From: Kiritimatiellia bacterium | GTDB taxonomy: Bacteria > Verrucomicrobiota > Kiritimatiellia > CAIQIC01 > JAGNIJ01 | Assembly (NCBI GenBank): GCA_018001225.1 | Contig: JAGNIJ010000032.1 | Coordinates: forward strand, 1 to 52,176 | Direction of reading: 5' to 3' | DNA length: 52,176 nucleotides | Shown here: in pieces, positions 42,166-51,489 of the stretch | How positions within the stretch are numbered: position 1 is the stretch's first letter | How the letters are laid out: every line of letters starts with the position of its first letter | Translations under genes and position numbers: made by a program | Notes under the pieces: generated by a model | Database searches by the model: none | Seen by the model: only the letters and a program-made list of their open reading frames with translations | Told to the model about the DNA's origin: nothing

Positions 42166-45100
42166 GTGAGCGAACGCGCCTCGAACCGCCCGCCGCCGCC
42201 CGTCCACCCGAAGTCGACGGTCCCGCCGCCGGACAGCGACGCGCGCATCCGCGCGCTGAAGGCGTCGTACCTGCAGTCCTGGCTGTACTTCTTCCTGGTC
42301 GTCAGCCTGCTGGCGGCGTGGTGGGTGCCGTTCCACATCTGGATGCTGCGGAAGGCCGCCCAGCGCGCCCAGGACCGCGGCCCGCGCGACGCGTACTCGT
42401 TCCTGGCGCTGTCCTACGCCGGCATTTCCGACCAGGAACGCGAAGTGACGCCGGACCGGTTCCGGGAGCACATCGAGGCGCTGAAGGCCCGGGGCTACGT
42501 GACCCTCACCCTCGAGGAGGCGCGCCAGCTCATCTACGAGGGAAAGCCCGTCCCGCGGGGCGCCCTCCTGCTGACCTTCGACCAGTCCCGCAAGTCCTCG
42601 TACTTCGACGCCCGCAGCGTGCTGCGGCGGGCGGGGTACCACGGCGTGATGTTCATCTGGACGCGGCCGATCCTCGAGGGCGAACCGTCGAGCCTGCGCT
42701 GGCCCTATGTCCGGCGGATGCTGCGCGTCGGCGGGTGGGAGATCGGCGCCCAGAGCCACGACGGGTTCAGCCTGGTCCCCGCCGATCCGGCCGGGACCGA
42801 AGGCCATTTCCTGACCACCCCGCAATGGCTGACGCCGGAAAACCGGTACGAGACCCTGGAGCAGTACGCCGGCCGCCTGGCCGCGGACCACCTCCAGTGC
42901 CTCGACATCATCGAGAAGCAGACGGGCACCCGGCCCCGCGCCTTCGCCTTCCCCTACGGCGATTTCGGGCAATACGACGACCGGGCCGTGCTGACCCGGC
43001 GGCTGAACCTCGACCTCGTGGGCCAGCAGTACGACCTGGGCTTCGTCCTCGGTTCCGCCGCGCTGAACACCCGCGACAGCGACCCGCGCCACCTGACCCG
43101 CCTGATGGTGCAGTCCGACTGGACCGCGGAGGAGCTGGTCCAGCGGCTGCGGCACGCCTGGCCGCGGGACGAGTACAGCCCGGAGTACCTGTTCAAGACC
43201 CCCCTCGCCTGGCTGCCGGACTGGGGCGTCTTTTCCCTCGCCGGGGGCGCGATCGAACTGGGCGCCGCCACGAACACGACCGGCGCCAAGGCCTGGATCA
43301 ACGGCAGCGACACCTTGAGCGACTTCACCCTCTCGATGGAATTCTCCATTGAAAAAGGCCAGCTCGGCCTGTTCCTGCGCGGCACGGCGGACGGCGAACG
43401 GTACATCTACCTGGGGATGGACGAGCACGGCCAGTTGTGGCTGCGCCAGAAATCCGCCGGCATGCAGCCCGTGACCCTGGCCTCCCGGCAGGTGCCGAAG
43501 CTCCTGCCGGAGAAGAACCATCTGGAAGTCTCCCTGCGGGAGAGCCTGATCTTCATCCGCCTCAACGGCCAGCCCCTGTTCCTGGACGTGCTCCAGATCC
43601 ACGGCAAGCCCGTGCCGGGCATGGCGGGCTTGAGCGTCTGGCATCCCGACGAGGGCGCGGCGCGCGCGCAGGTCTCCTCGCTGCACATCCGGCGGACCCG
43701 CGAGGCCGTGGTCACCTGGACCCCGACCGTGGAGGGGCAGCACCGCCTCACGGACTGGATCAGCCGCAACGGCGACCGCATCTCGCACCTCGCGCCGCCC
43801 TGGATGAGCATCGGCACGCGCGGCGTCCTGACCCAGCCCGCCTGGGACGCGCGCCTCTTCAAGGCCGTGGCGGGGATTTACCATCTCCGGTTCACGCCCG
43901 AGGTGCTGTTCGAGGACAACGCCGGGGTCGCGCGCCTCGAGCCGGAGTCGCTGGCCGGGCAGCTCGACGAGATCGGGGCCGAGGGCGTGCTGCTCGATTT
44001 CACGCGCACGGACGCCGGGCTCGCCCCCGTGGTCCTCACCGCCTGGCTCCAGAAACTTCACGCCCTGCTGGCCGAAAAGAGCCGGCTGATGATCGTCCGC
44101 CTGCCCCGCTACGTGATCCAGGACGCCGCCCTGAAGGCCCTGATGACCGTCCTGCCCAACCTGCGGGTCGCTACCTCGAGGGACCCCGCCCTGGCGGTGC
44201 CCCTCGTCCGGCTCGGCGACGCCGCGCACCGCGTGATCCAGGTCGAGGAAGCCGACCCCGAGCACGACGAGGCCCCGCTGGGCGTGTACTATCAACTGGG
44301 GCCGGGCGACAGCCAGACCCGCCGGAGCGAAACTGAAAGCCCGGCCGAAATCTGGCGGCGGCGGGGCCAGCGGGCGTTCCTGTCCGGCAGCTTCCAGCAT
44401 GCCATCGAGATCTGGACCACGTGGCAGAAGGAGGAGCCCTACAACGAAGAGCCGCTGATGCTCATCGGCGACGTGTACCTGCGCCGCGGCGACATCCCGA
44501 CCGCGTTGCAGTATTACCAGCGCAGCCTCGACATCAGCCCGGGGCAGATCGGGCTCGTGATCCGCATGTCGCGCCTGATGAACGGCGGCGGGGAGGGCCC
44601 GGGCAGCGCCCTCGCCCTGCTGGACCAATACGCCGCGATTTTCCCGAACGACCCGGAAATCCTCCTGGGCAAGGCCGAGTGGCTGGCGCGCCACGACCGG
44701 CACGCCGAGGCCGGCGAACTCATCCGCCGGGTCCTCGAGCAGCATCCCGACAACCTCCAGGCCCGCAGCCTCCTGCACGGCCTGCTGACCGAACCGCGCG
44801 ATCGCTACGACAACCTGCGGAAGATCGTCGAGGTCGGATCCCGGCCAGGCATGGAGATGCCCCTTATCTCCGCCGTCCGCGACCAGAACCTGCTGGCCCG
44901 GCCGGAATCCTGGATCCTGATGGACCTGCTCGAGAAGCTGGCGGCCCGCGCCGGGGACGACAGCCGCGAACTCCTCCTCTCCATGCTGCCGCGGGCGCGC
45001 GCGGCGCGGGAGGATTTCCGCCACGGCGCGCTGTCGCCGGACTGGATCAGCTCCGTCGAGGTGGGGCGCGTCGGGTCCGGCCGGCTCCTGCTCGCCGCCG

Positions 45101-46077
45101 ACCCGTTCGAGACCGAGGCCTACGTGCAACTCACCCGGTCGGAGGGCCTGCACAGCGGCTACATCGAGGCCGTCATCGACCAGCCCCGCGGGTTCTTCTG
45201 GCTGTACGCCCGGCGCAGCGCGGGCGGCATGGTGCGCTTCGGGTTCGACCAGGAAGGGCAGATCTACCTGCAGATCTGGCGCGGCGACCAGATCATCGCG
45301 AACGAAACGCAGCCCTGGACCCGGCCGGACGGCCCGCTGCGGCTGCGCCTGGAACTCCGCGGGGACGGCGCCCAGGGCTACGTGGAGGATCAGCCCATCT
45401 TCCGGACGCCGGTCTCGATCCCGATCGATCTCGGCCTCGGCTGGTGGGGCGCGGGCGCGTGGGCCGCGCAGTTCGGCGTCGCGCAGGTGACCCTCCGCGA
45501 GATCGAGGGCGGCCCGCGGCCCATCCGCCTGGCCAGCTTCCATCGCCGCGAAGAGCCCCCGGACGACGCGGCCAGCGTGGAGATGCTCAAGCCCCGCGTC
45601 CAGGACCTGTCCACCGTCGCACCCTTCTGGTACCGGCACGAGATGGACGGCACGATCCGGCGGGACGGCGACCAGGAATTCCGCAAGGTCCGGATCTTCG
45701 CCCGCTACCACCGGCTCCGGCTCCTGCCGGTGGTCCGGCTGTGCGACTGGCGCAACCTGGACCCCGCCGAGCTGGCCCGGCGGGCCACCGAGGAGGACGT
45801 GGACGGCTTCACGCTGACGATGCTGCAGCTCCCGCCCCCGGAATGGCTGGAGCGCGCCGAGCAGGCCCTGCTGGGCACCGACCTGACGCTGCTCGCCGTG
45901 TTCCTGGACGAAGACAGCCGCTCGGCCATGCTGCGGGAGATCTCCGCCGTTTCCGGCCTCTTCCCCGGCGCGCGCAAGGTCCACATGCTGCCGATCCTCC
46001 TCCCGGAGGAACTGGCGGTGGACGAGTCCGACGGGTTCTGGCGGCGGGCGCCGGGCGACGCCGTCGTTCTATTCTGA
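42166..46077 (+). CDS. Large PgaB-like protein B, paralogue of protein A
   Basis: The 1303-residue protein matches protein A in order and length of domains: helix (about 39-55), NodB-like domain with 'TFDQS' (137-141) and one His (about 198), 'FAFPYGDFG', LamG-like, GH18-like ('EGVLLDFTRT' where an active barrel would have DxxDxDxE), TPRs (about 720-875) and a second LamG-like plus GH18-like pair. Both copies have the same Asp-to-Gln change, so it was present before duplication. The GTG start overlaps the end of the frame after the TAG in the upstream GT2 gene (GTGA), which shows the two genes were once translated together. It is followed by the second GT2 gene. Confidence 0.84.
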   Translation: MSERASNRPPPPVHPKSTVPPPDSDARIRALKASYLQSWLYFFLVVSLLAAWWVPFHIWMLRKAAQRAQDRGPRDAYSFLALSYAGISDQEREVTPDRFREHIEALKARGYVTLTLEEARQLIYEGKPVPRGALLLTFDQSRKSSYFDARSVLRRAGYHGVMFIWTRPILEGEPSSLRWPYVRRMLRVGGWEIGAQSHDGFSLVPADPAGTEGHFLTTPQWLTPENRYETLEQYAGRLAADHLQCLDIIEKQTGTRPRAFAFPYGDFGQYDDRAVLTRRLNLDLVGQQYDLGFVLGSAALNTRDSDPRHLTRLMVQSDWTAEELVQRLRHAWPRDEYSPEYLFKTPLAWLPDWGVFSLAGGAIELGAATNTTGAKAWINGSDTLSDFTLSMEFSIEKGQLGLFLRGTADGERYIYLGMDEHGQLWLRQKSAGMQPVTLASRQVPKLLPEKNHLEVSLRESLIFIRLNGQPLFLDVLQIHGKPVPGMAGLSVWHPDEGAARAQVSSLHIRRTREAVVTWTPTVEGQHRLTDWISRNGDRISHLAPPWMSIGTRGVLTQPAWDARLFKAVAGIYHLRFTPEVLFEDNAGVARLEPESLAGQLDEIGAEGVLLDFTRTDAGLAPVVLTAWLQKLHALLAEKSRLMIVRLPRYVIQDAALKALMTVLPNLRVATSRDPALAVPLVRLGDAAHRVIQVEEADPEHDEAPLGVYYQLGPGDSQTRRSETESPAEIWRRRGQRAFLSGSFQHAIEIWTTWQKEEPYNEEPLMLIGDVYLRRGDIPTALQYYQRSLDISPGQIGLVIRMSRLMNGGGEGPGSALALLDQYAAIFPNDPEILLGKAEWLARHDRHAEAGELIRRVLEQHPDNLQARSLLHGLLTEPRDRYDNLRKIVEVGSRPGMEMPLISAVRDQNLLARPESWILMDLLEKLAARAGDDSRELLLSMLPRARAAREDFRHGALSPDWISSVEVGRVGSGRLLLAADPFETEAYVQLTRSEGLHSGYIEAVIDQPRGFFWLYARRSAGGMVRFGFDQEGQIYLQIWRGDQIIANETQPWTRPDGPLRLRLELRGDGAQGYVEDQPIFRTPVSIPIDLGLGWWGAGAWAAQFGVAQVTLREIEGGPRPIRLASFHRREEPPDDAASVEMLKPRVQDLSTVAPFWYRHEMDGTIRRDGDQEFRKVRIFARYHRLRLLPVVRLCDWRNLDPAELARRATEEDVDGFTLTMLQLPPPEWLERAEQALLGTDLTLLAVFLDEDSRSAMLREISAVSGLFPGARKVHMLPILLPEELAVDESDGFWRRAPGDAVVLF

Positions 46078-46159
46078 TGCTGACACGCGCCCGGTCCTGC
46101 GCGATACTCTCGTCCGGGTTTTCCGGCCGGCCGGGCGCCGGTCCAGCGTGGAACAGCGA

Positions 46160-47647
46160 ATGGAACCGACTTCAGCGACCGCCAGGATGACACCGGCGGA
46201 GGCGTCCGCCAAGCTGCCCCCCCGCCGGGGAAGCATCGGGCACTGCTCCGCGTGCGAGCTCTCCATCCGCGTCATCGCCCGACCCCTCCCCCCGGTCTGC
46301 CCGTTCTGCCTGCGCCGCCTGCAAACGGAGGTGTTCGAGCCCGAGCCCCCGACGCCGGAGCCCCAGACCGTGACGGACGGCGTCGCGGTGCACCGCTACC
46401 GGAAATTCCCGCGGTGGATGGCCCGGGGGCTGGCGATCCTGTCGCTGATCATGCTCGCCCTCGTCGTCATGATGAAGATCCGGAACCTGGACTACTTCTG
46501 GTACCAGCCCTGGGTCAACACCTACAGCATCTGCGTCGGCGTATTCATCCTTTCGCGCTTCCTGCTGGCGGCCTTTTACGTCGCCCCGGTGGACGTGGGC
46601 TACGAGCCCACGGTCTGCGTGGCGGTCGCCTGCCGCAACGAGGAAGAGGCCATAGAAACCACGATCGGCCGGATCTACCGCGAGGGCTATCCCCACTCCA
46701 AGCTGGAGGTCGTCGTCGTCAACGACGGGTCCACCGACAACACGCTCCGGGACATGATCCGCGCCCAGGAGCGGCACCCGGGCCTCATCATCGTGGATTT
46801 CGTGCGCAACAAGGGCAAGCGCCACGGAATGGCCGTCGGCGCCCTGCTGGCCACGGCCGAGGTGCTCGTCTACGTGGATTCGGACAGCTTCCTGCTGCCC
46901 GGCGCGATCCGCAAGGTCGTGCAGGGCCTGGCGGACCCGACGGTCGCCGCCGTCTCCGGGCATACCGACGTCGAGAACGTGGACGTCAACATGCTGACCA
47001 AGATGCAGGACGTGCGCTACTTCGTTTCGTACCGGGTCATGAAGGCCGCCGAGAGCCTGTTCGGCTGCGTGAGCTGCTGCCCCGGCTGCTTCTCGGCCTA
47101 CCGGAAGGCCTGCGTGCTGCACGTCCTCGACCGCTGGCTGCACCAGAAGTTCCTGGGCAACTACGCGACCTACGGCGACGACCGCAGCCTGACGAACTAC
47201 CTGCTGCGGGACTACAAGATCCTGTACGACGACGAGGCCCTGGCGACGACCATCGTGCCCGAGCACTGGAAGAAGTACATCGTCCAGCAGTGCCGCTGGA
47301 AGCGGTCCTGGGTGCGGGAGCTGCTGTTCGCGGGGCGCTTCGTCTGGCGCAAGCACCCGGTCGCCGCGATCTCGTGGTACGCGCTGACGCTGCTGCCGAT
47401 GATCGCGCCGCTGGTGATGTTCCGCGCCCTGATCGCCTACCCCCTGATGACCGGCCACCTGCCGGGGTTCTACATCACCGGCGTTTTCGTGGTGACGCTG
47501 CTGTGGGGGCTGTACTACCTCGAGCGCACCGGCCGGCCGCACTGGTGGACGGCCTTTCTCTTCATGATGACCTACGTGATCTTCTTCAGCTGGCAGGGGT
47601 ACTACGCGCTGGCCACGATGCGGACCAACAAGTGGGGCACGCGCTGA
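46160..47647 (+). CDS. Zinc-ribbon GT2 polysaccharide synthase B
   Basis: This paralogue of synthase A keeps all landmarks: a zinc-ribbon N terminus (C29, C32, C47, C50), two helices, 'VACRNEEEA', 'VVNDGS', 'VDSDSF', 'QQCRW' and three C-terminal helices, and it continues through 'FFSWQGYYALATMR' to 'WGTR', with no early stop. GT2 enzymes of this type polymerise a UDP-sugar and pass the chain across the inner membrane. The ATG at 46160 is chosen; a GTG at 46148 is in frame and would add four residues. It lies 82 bases after the second PgaB-like gene. Some of the N-terminal Cys spacing is shared only with synthase A. Confidence 0.92.
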   Translation: MEPTSATARMTPAEASAKLPPRRGSIGHCSACELSIRVIARPLPPVCPFCLRRLQTEVFEPEPPTPEPQTVTDGVAVHRYRKFPRWMARGLAILSLIMLALVVMMKIRNLDYFWYQPWVNTYSICVGVFILSRFLLAAFYVAPVDVGYEPTVCVAVACRNEEEAIETTIGRIYREGYPHSKLEVVVVNDGSTDNTLRDMIRAQERHPGLIIVDFVRNKGKRHGMAVGALLATAEVLVYVDSDSFLLPGAIRKVVQGLADPTVAAVSGHTDVENVDVNMLTKMQDVRYFVSYRVMKAAESLFGCVSCCPGCFSAYRKACVLHVLDRWLHQKFLGNYATYGDDRSLTNYLLRDYKILYDDEALATTIVPEHWKKYIVQQCRWKRSWVRELLFAGRFVWRKHPVAAISWYALTLLPMIAPLVMFRALIAYPLMTGHLPGFYITGVFVVTLLWGLYYLERTGRPHWWTAFLFMMTYVIFFSWQGYYALATMRTNKWGTR

Positions 47648-47708
47648 CCTCGGCGGCGGGGGCCCGCCATACCGCGCAGGGGTGAGAGGCGGCACAAACG
47701 GCGTCGCA

Positions 47709-47751
47709 GAGCTCCGCCCTCCAATGGCAGGAACCTTGGAGGGGCGAGCTC
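47709..47751. repeat. Hairpin repeat between convergent polysaccharide genes
   Basis: GAGCTCCGCCCTCCAA (47709-47724) and TTGGAGGGGCGAGCTC (47736-47751) are inverted with two mismatches and an 11-base loop. No T-run follows on either strand. It is the only structure in the 146-base gap between the convergent genes. Confidence 0.75.
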
Positions 47752-47793
47752 CCGCGAGCCCGAAATCTTGCCCGCCTTCACCCGGATGGGGTA

Positions 47794-50700
47794 TCAGAAC
47801 CGGTAGATCAGGCTCCCGTACATCTGGCGTTCGGTCGTCTCGCCGATGGCGTTGATGGAGGTCTCGCCCTTGATCTCCCAGCCGTTGGCCCAGCGGCGGA
47901 CCACGCTGGCGCCCACGCCGACCACCTGGTGCCAGTCCTCGTCCGGCCCCTCGCCGGGATACCAGCCCTGGATCTCCCCGACCGCCGCGCGCGACCGGTA
48001 GAGCTCGATGTCCGCGGGCCGCCCCTTGGCCTTCTGCGCGCCGACGTTCACGCGCACCATGCCGTAGTAATCCGGGAAGGTGCGCCGCACGCGGATGACC
48101 GCGACGTGCCGCTGGTCCCAGTACGGGGTCCAGTACAGGTCGCTGTCCATGTCCGTGGTCACCAGCGAGTTCTGCAGGCCCACCCAGATGTCGTAGCGCT
48201 GCGAGATGCGCCAGAAATTCTCGGCCATCAGGCGCAGCAGGGAATTGTCGTCGTCCATGATCCGGTACACGCCCTGGCCGGTGGCGTTCCACCAGTCCCG
48301 CACCCGCCACACGGCCCCGAGGCTGGCCCCGTCGTACTCGATGATCTCCCGGGCGGACGGCATCATGTCGTGTTCGTACCGGATGGCCATGTCGATCGCC
48401 AGGGCCGGCCGCCACATGTACTGGAGCGCGTACGTGATCACGGACTCGCCCGCCAGGTCGCCGTCGAAACTCCGCTGCCGCAGGTCGAAGTGCGCGATCG
48501 AGCCGTTCTGGAAGATGTAGGCGGCCGCCACGCCGATCATCGTCTCGCTGGCGCTGTAGTTCGTGGTGTGCACGATGTTCGTGCCCTGCAGCGACTGCAC
48601 GAACGAAACGATCGTCTCGTCCTCCACCGTGTTCGTCCCGTTCTCGGTCGTGCTGCTGATCGTCTGGCGCGTGGTCACGTTGGTGACGAAGACCTGGGTC
48701 CACTCGTTGGAGGTGACCTCCTGGTCGATGTTCCCGTAGCCGACGCGCCCCTCGATGAGCAGGCGCGGGTTGATGTTGAAGCCGCCCTTGAAGGCCACGT
48801 GCCACTCGTCGATCATGACGTTGGCCTTCACGGACTCGCCCTCGATGCCGAGGTACGGGTGGCGGATGTCCACGAGGCGCTTGCGCTCCTCGTCGGTCTC
48901 GTCCTGGACCGCCTCGGGCACGGCGACCAGGCGGGCCAGCCGGCGCTGGACGTACGCGGACAGCTCGGCGAGGTCCTCCTCGGGGTAGTTGTCGCGCTTG
49001 AGCAGCTCGATCATGTCCAGGGCGGTGTGCATCTCGCCCTGCATGGCGGCCATCTCGGCCCGCGTGCGGCGGGCGAGGAACACGGGGTGGTTGCGCAGCG
49101 CGTCCCGCAGCAGGTCCTGGCCCGAGTCGTGGCGGTCCGGCTCGAACCGCTGGTACAGCAGGGGGTTGTCGCGCTTCATGGCATACCCGTACCGGCTCTG
49201 GCGGAAGCCCATGCGGTAGTGGAGCTCGGCCTCGTTCAGGATGGTCTCCGGCACGTTGAAGAGATCGATGTTGCAGTACGTCTGCTGGCCCACGTCGCTC
49301 ATGGGATAGGAAACGGCCAGGATGCCCTCCGGCAGCTCCAGTTCGCGCCGCAGGATGTTCCGGCTGTCGAGGAACTCGTGGCGGATGCGCCGGTAGTACT
49401 CGCGCAGGGTCTCCTGGCGGTCCTTGTCCCGGACCCAGAGCAGGTTCGGCAGCGGGTGCACGCGCCGGAGGTCGCGCTCGGTCAGGGGCGCGCGGTTGGT
49501 GACCGACGCGGCGCCCGTCTCCGCCGCGCGGTCCGGCGTGTCGGGGGTCAGGACGTCCAGCACGCGGTCGGCCCACCCAACCCGGTTGGTGCCGGCCGGC
49601 CGGTTGGTGATCGTGGGGGTGCTCGCGTCCATCAGGTGGCTGCCGATGGTCCACCAGCCGGTCCGCTCGTAGGCCCGCAGCTCCGGCCAGCTCGCGATGC
49701 GGATGTCGTTGCTCAAGATGTTCCCAACCGGGATGAACATGGTCATCGGGATGCGGAGTTCCTCCGCCACGGGCGTGGCCCAACGGAAGCTGGAGCGCAT
49801 CCCGTCGTCGAAGGTCACGCACACGATGCGCTCCGGGGAGTAATCGCGCACCGTCACCACCGGCTCGGGGGTCTCCTCCGAGAAGGCGCGCTTCACCGCC
49901 TGGACCATCCGCGTCAGCAGCGAGCGCTTCTCGACCAGGTCCGGCGTCTTCTGCTGGGCGAAATAGTCGGCGAACTGCTCCGGCTCGATGAACCGGTAGC
50001 CCTCCCGCTTCAGGGTCATCATGTGGTCGCGGAACTGGCGGACGGAGGGCATGGCGGACCACTCGCTGGGCGAGAGGCCGTGGTACAGGAGCGTGAACAC
50101 CGAGCCCTCGGCGCCCTCCTGCTCGAGGCGCTCGAGCGACTCCTGGGCGTCGAAGTAGCGGCCTCGCGCGAAGTGGAGCTGCGCCCAGAAGTAGTGCCGG
50201 TAGGGATCGTTGGGATCGAAATTCATCAGCGTGTCTTCGAGCTGCGCCTCGGCCTCGTCGAGCAGCATGCGCCCGAGGGAGGTCTCGTAGAGGCCGTACT
50301 TGGCCCGCAGGTTGTGCGGGTTGTGCTGCGTGAGCACCTCCCGGAAATGCTCTTCGGCCCGACCGTACTCCTTGTCCAGCACCAGCATCTCGGCGTAGAA
50401 CAGCAGGCCGTCCACGTCGCCCGGGTCCCACCGGTAGGCGTCCTGGGCGGCCTGCACGCACGCCTTCATGGTGAAGTTCTTCGGGTCGCGGTCGTACTGG
50501 CTCTTCAGGTAGTAGGCCAGCCGCCGCGCGATCTTGGCCTTCGCCAGGTCGCCGTCGGCCAGGTCCCGTACCCGCCGGAGACTCCGGATCACCTCGTCGT
50601 GCAGGCGCGCCCGCATGGCGAGGTCCGTCAGGATGTTCAGGGCGGCCTCGTTGTCGGGATCGATCTCCAGGATGCGCTCCGCCTCGAGCTGGGCCTCCTT

Positions 50701-51489
50701 GAGCGCGCCGATCAGCACCAGCACCTGCGCGCGGGGGATCATGTACTCGGGGTAGTCCGGGACCATTTCGTTGATGGCGTTCCAGTGTTCCAGCGACTGC
50801 TCGTACTCCTCGTTCGCGTAGAGCACGCGCGCCAATTGGAGCTCCACGTCCAGCCGGGCCGTGTCCTCCCGGTACAGGCTCTGCAGTTCCGCCAGCGCCG
50901 GCTCCCGCTTGCCGTTCCAGAAAAGGACGCGGGCGTAGGAGAAGCGCGTGTCGTACTGGTTGGGGTTCAGCGCCAGGCTCTTCCGGTAGAGTTCCTCGGC
51001 CCGGTCGAGGTCGCCGTCCGAGGTGGCCACCTGCGCGAGGAAGTTGTAGGCCCGGGGCTGCTCCGGGGCGATGGCCACGAACCGCTCGCCCGTGCGCCGG
51101 GCCTCGTCGCGCCGGCCCGACTGCCAGTAGGCGGCGCACAGGGCCTCCCACGCGCCGTGCAGGCTGGGGTCCTGTTCGATCACCCACTCCAGCTTCGGGA
51201 TGGCCTCGTCGTATCGCTGGTCCTGCACGTCCACCATGGCCTCGTACATCCTGGCCATGGCGGGCGTCACGCGGGCCACGTCCTCGGTTTCCCGCGCCTC
51301 GGCCGGTGCAGCGGCCGCGGCCTCGCCCGCGACGGCCTCCACCGGGGCCCGCGCCTCCGGCAACGCGGGCGCGGCCTCGGGCTCCTGCGCCCGCGCCGCC
51401 GCCGCCGCGAGGGCCAGCAGCAGGACCCACGCCCCGCCCGCCGCCGCGCGGAGGAGGCGATCCCGCATCTCTGGAAGGAGTCGTGTCAT
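47794..51489 (-). CDS. PgaA-PgaB fusion: TPR, polysaccharide deacetylase and outer-membrane beta-barrel
   Basis: The 1231-residue protein has a signal peptide (about 10-34), a low-complexity Ala/Glu linker, seven or more TPRs (about 75-450), a NodB deacetylase domain (about 465-800), and a C-terminal part rich in alternating hydrophobic residues that ends 'YGSLIYRF', with the terminal Phe typical of outer-membrane barrels. Motif 1 is intact ('VTFDDG', about 558-563), 'IGSH' (His about 618) lacks the second His, and 'VSYPMSD' matches the later motif. In E. coli, PgaA (TPR plus barrel) and PgaB (deacetylase) are separate proteins. The likely job is to deacetylate and export the polymer made by the GT2 enzymes. 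It overlaps the SGNH gene stop as ATGA. Confidence 0.85.
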   Translation of the reverse strand: MTRLLPEMRDRLLRAAAGGAWVLLLALAAAAARAQEPEAAPALPEARAPVEAVAGEAAAAAPAEARETEDVARVTPAMARMYEAMVDVQDQRYDEAIPKLEWVIEQDPSLHGAWEALCAAYWQSGRRDEARRTGERFVAIAPEQPRAYNFLAQVATSDGDLDRAEELYRKSLALNPNQYDTRFSYARVLFWNGKREPALAELQSLYREDTARLDVELQLARVLYANEEYEQSLEHWNAINEMVPDYPEYMIPRAQVLVLIGALKEAQLEAERILEIDPDNEAALNILTDLAMRARLHDEVIRSLRRVRDLADGDLAKAKIARRLAYYLKSQYDRDPKNFTMKACVQAAQDAYRWDPGDVDGLLFYAEMLVLDKEYGRAEEHFREVLTQHNPHNLRAKYGLYETSLGRMLLDEAEAQLEDTLMNFDPNDPYRHYFWAQLHFARGRYFDAQESLERLEQEGAEGSVFTLLYHGLSPSEWSAMPSVRQFRDHMMTLKREGYRFIEPEQFADYFAQQKTPDLVEKRSLLTRMVQAVKRAFSEETPEPVVTVRDYSPERIVCVTFDDGMRSSFRWATPVAEELRIPMTMFIPVGNILSNDIRIASWPELRAYERTGWWTIGSHLMDASTPTITNRPAGTNRVGWADRVLDVLTPDTPDRAAETGAASVTNRAPLTERDLRRVHPLPNLLWVRDKDRQETLREYYRRIRHEFLDSRNILRRELELPEGILAVSYPMSDVGQQTYCNIDLFNVPETILNEAELHYRMGFRQSRYGYAMKRDNPLLYQRFEPDRHDSGQDLLRDALRNHPVFLARRTRAEMAAMQGEMHTALDMIELLKRDNYPEEDLAELSAYVQRRLARLVAVPEAVQDETDEERKRLVDIRHPYLGIEGESVKANVMIDEWHVAFKGGFNINPRLLIEGRVGYGNIDQEVTSNEWTQVFVTNVTTRQTISSTTENGTNTVEDETIVSFVQSLQGTNIVHTTNYSASETMIGVAAAYIFQNGSIAHFDLRQRSFDGDLAGESVITYALQYMWRPALAIDMAIRYEHDMMPSAREIIEYDGASLGAVWRVRDWWNATGQGVYRIMDDDNSLLRLMAENFWRISQRYDIWVGLQNSLVTTDMDSDLYWTPYWDQRHVAVIRVRRTFPDYYGMVRVNVGAQKAKGRPADIELYRSRAAVGEIQGWYPGEGPDEDWHQVVGVGASVVRRWANGWEIKGETSINAIGETTERQMYGSLIYRF

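Noticed and set aside
42085..45984. A minus-strand open frame opposite the second PgaB-like gene
   Set aside because: No recognisable motif and low-complexity composition; it mirrors the third codon positions of the real gene.
46172..51430. A long open minus-strand frame crossing the convergent gap between synthase B and the PgaA-PgaB fusion
   Set aside because: It has Gly/Arg/Ala/Pro-rich composition and crosses two well-supported genes in other frames.
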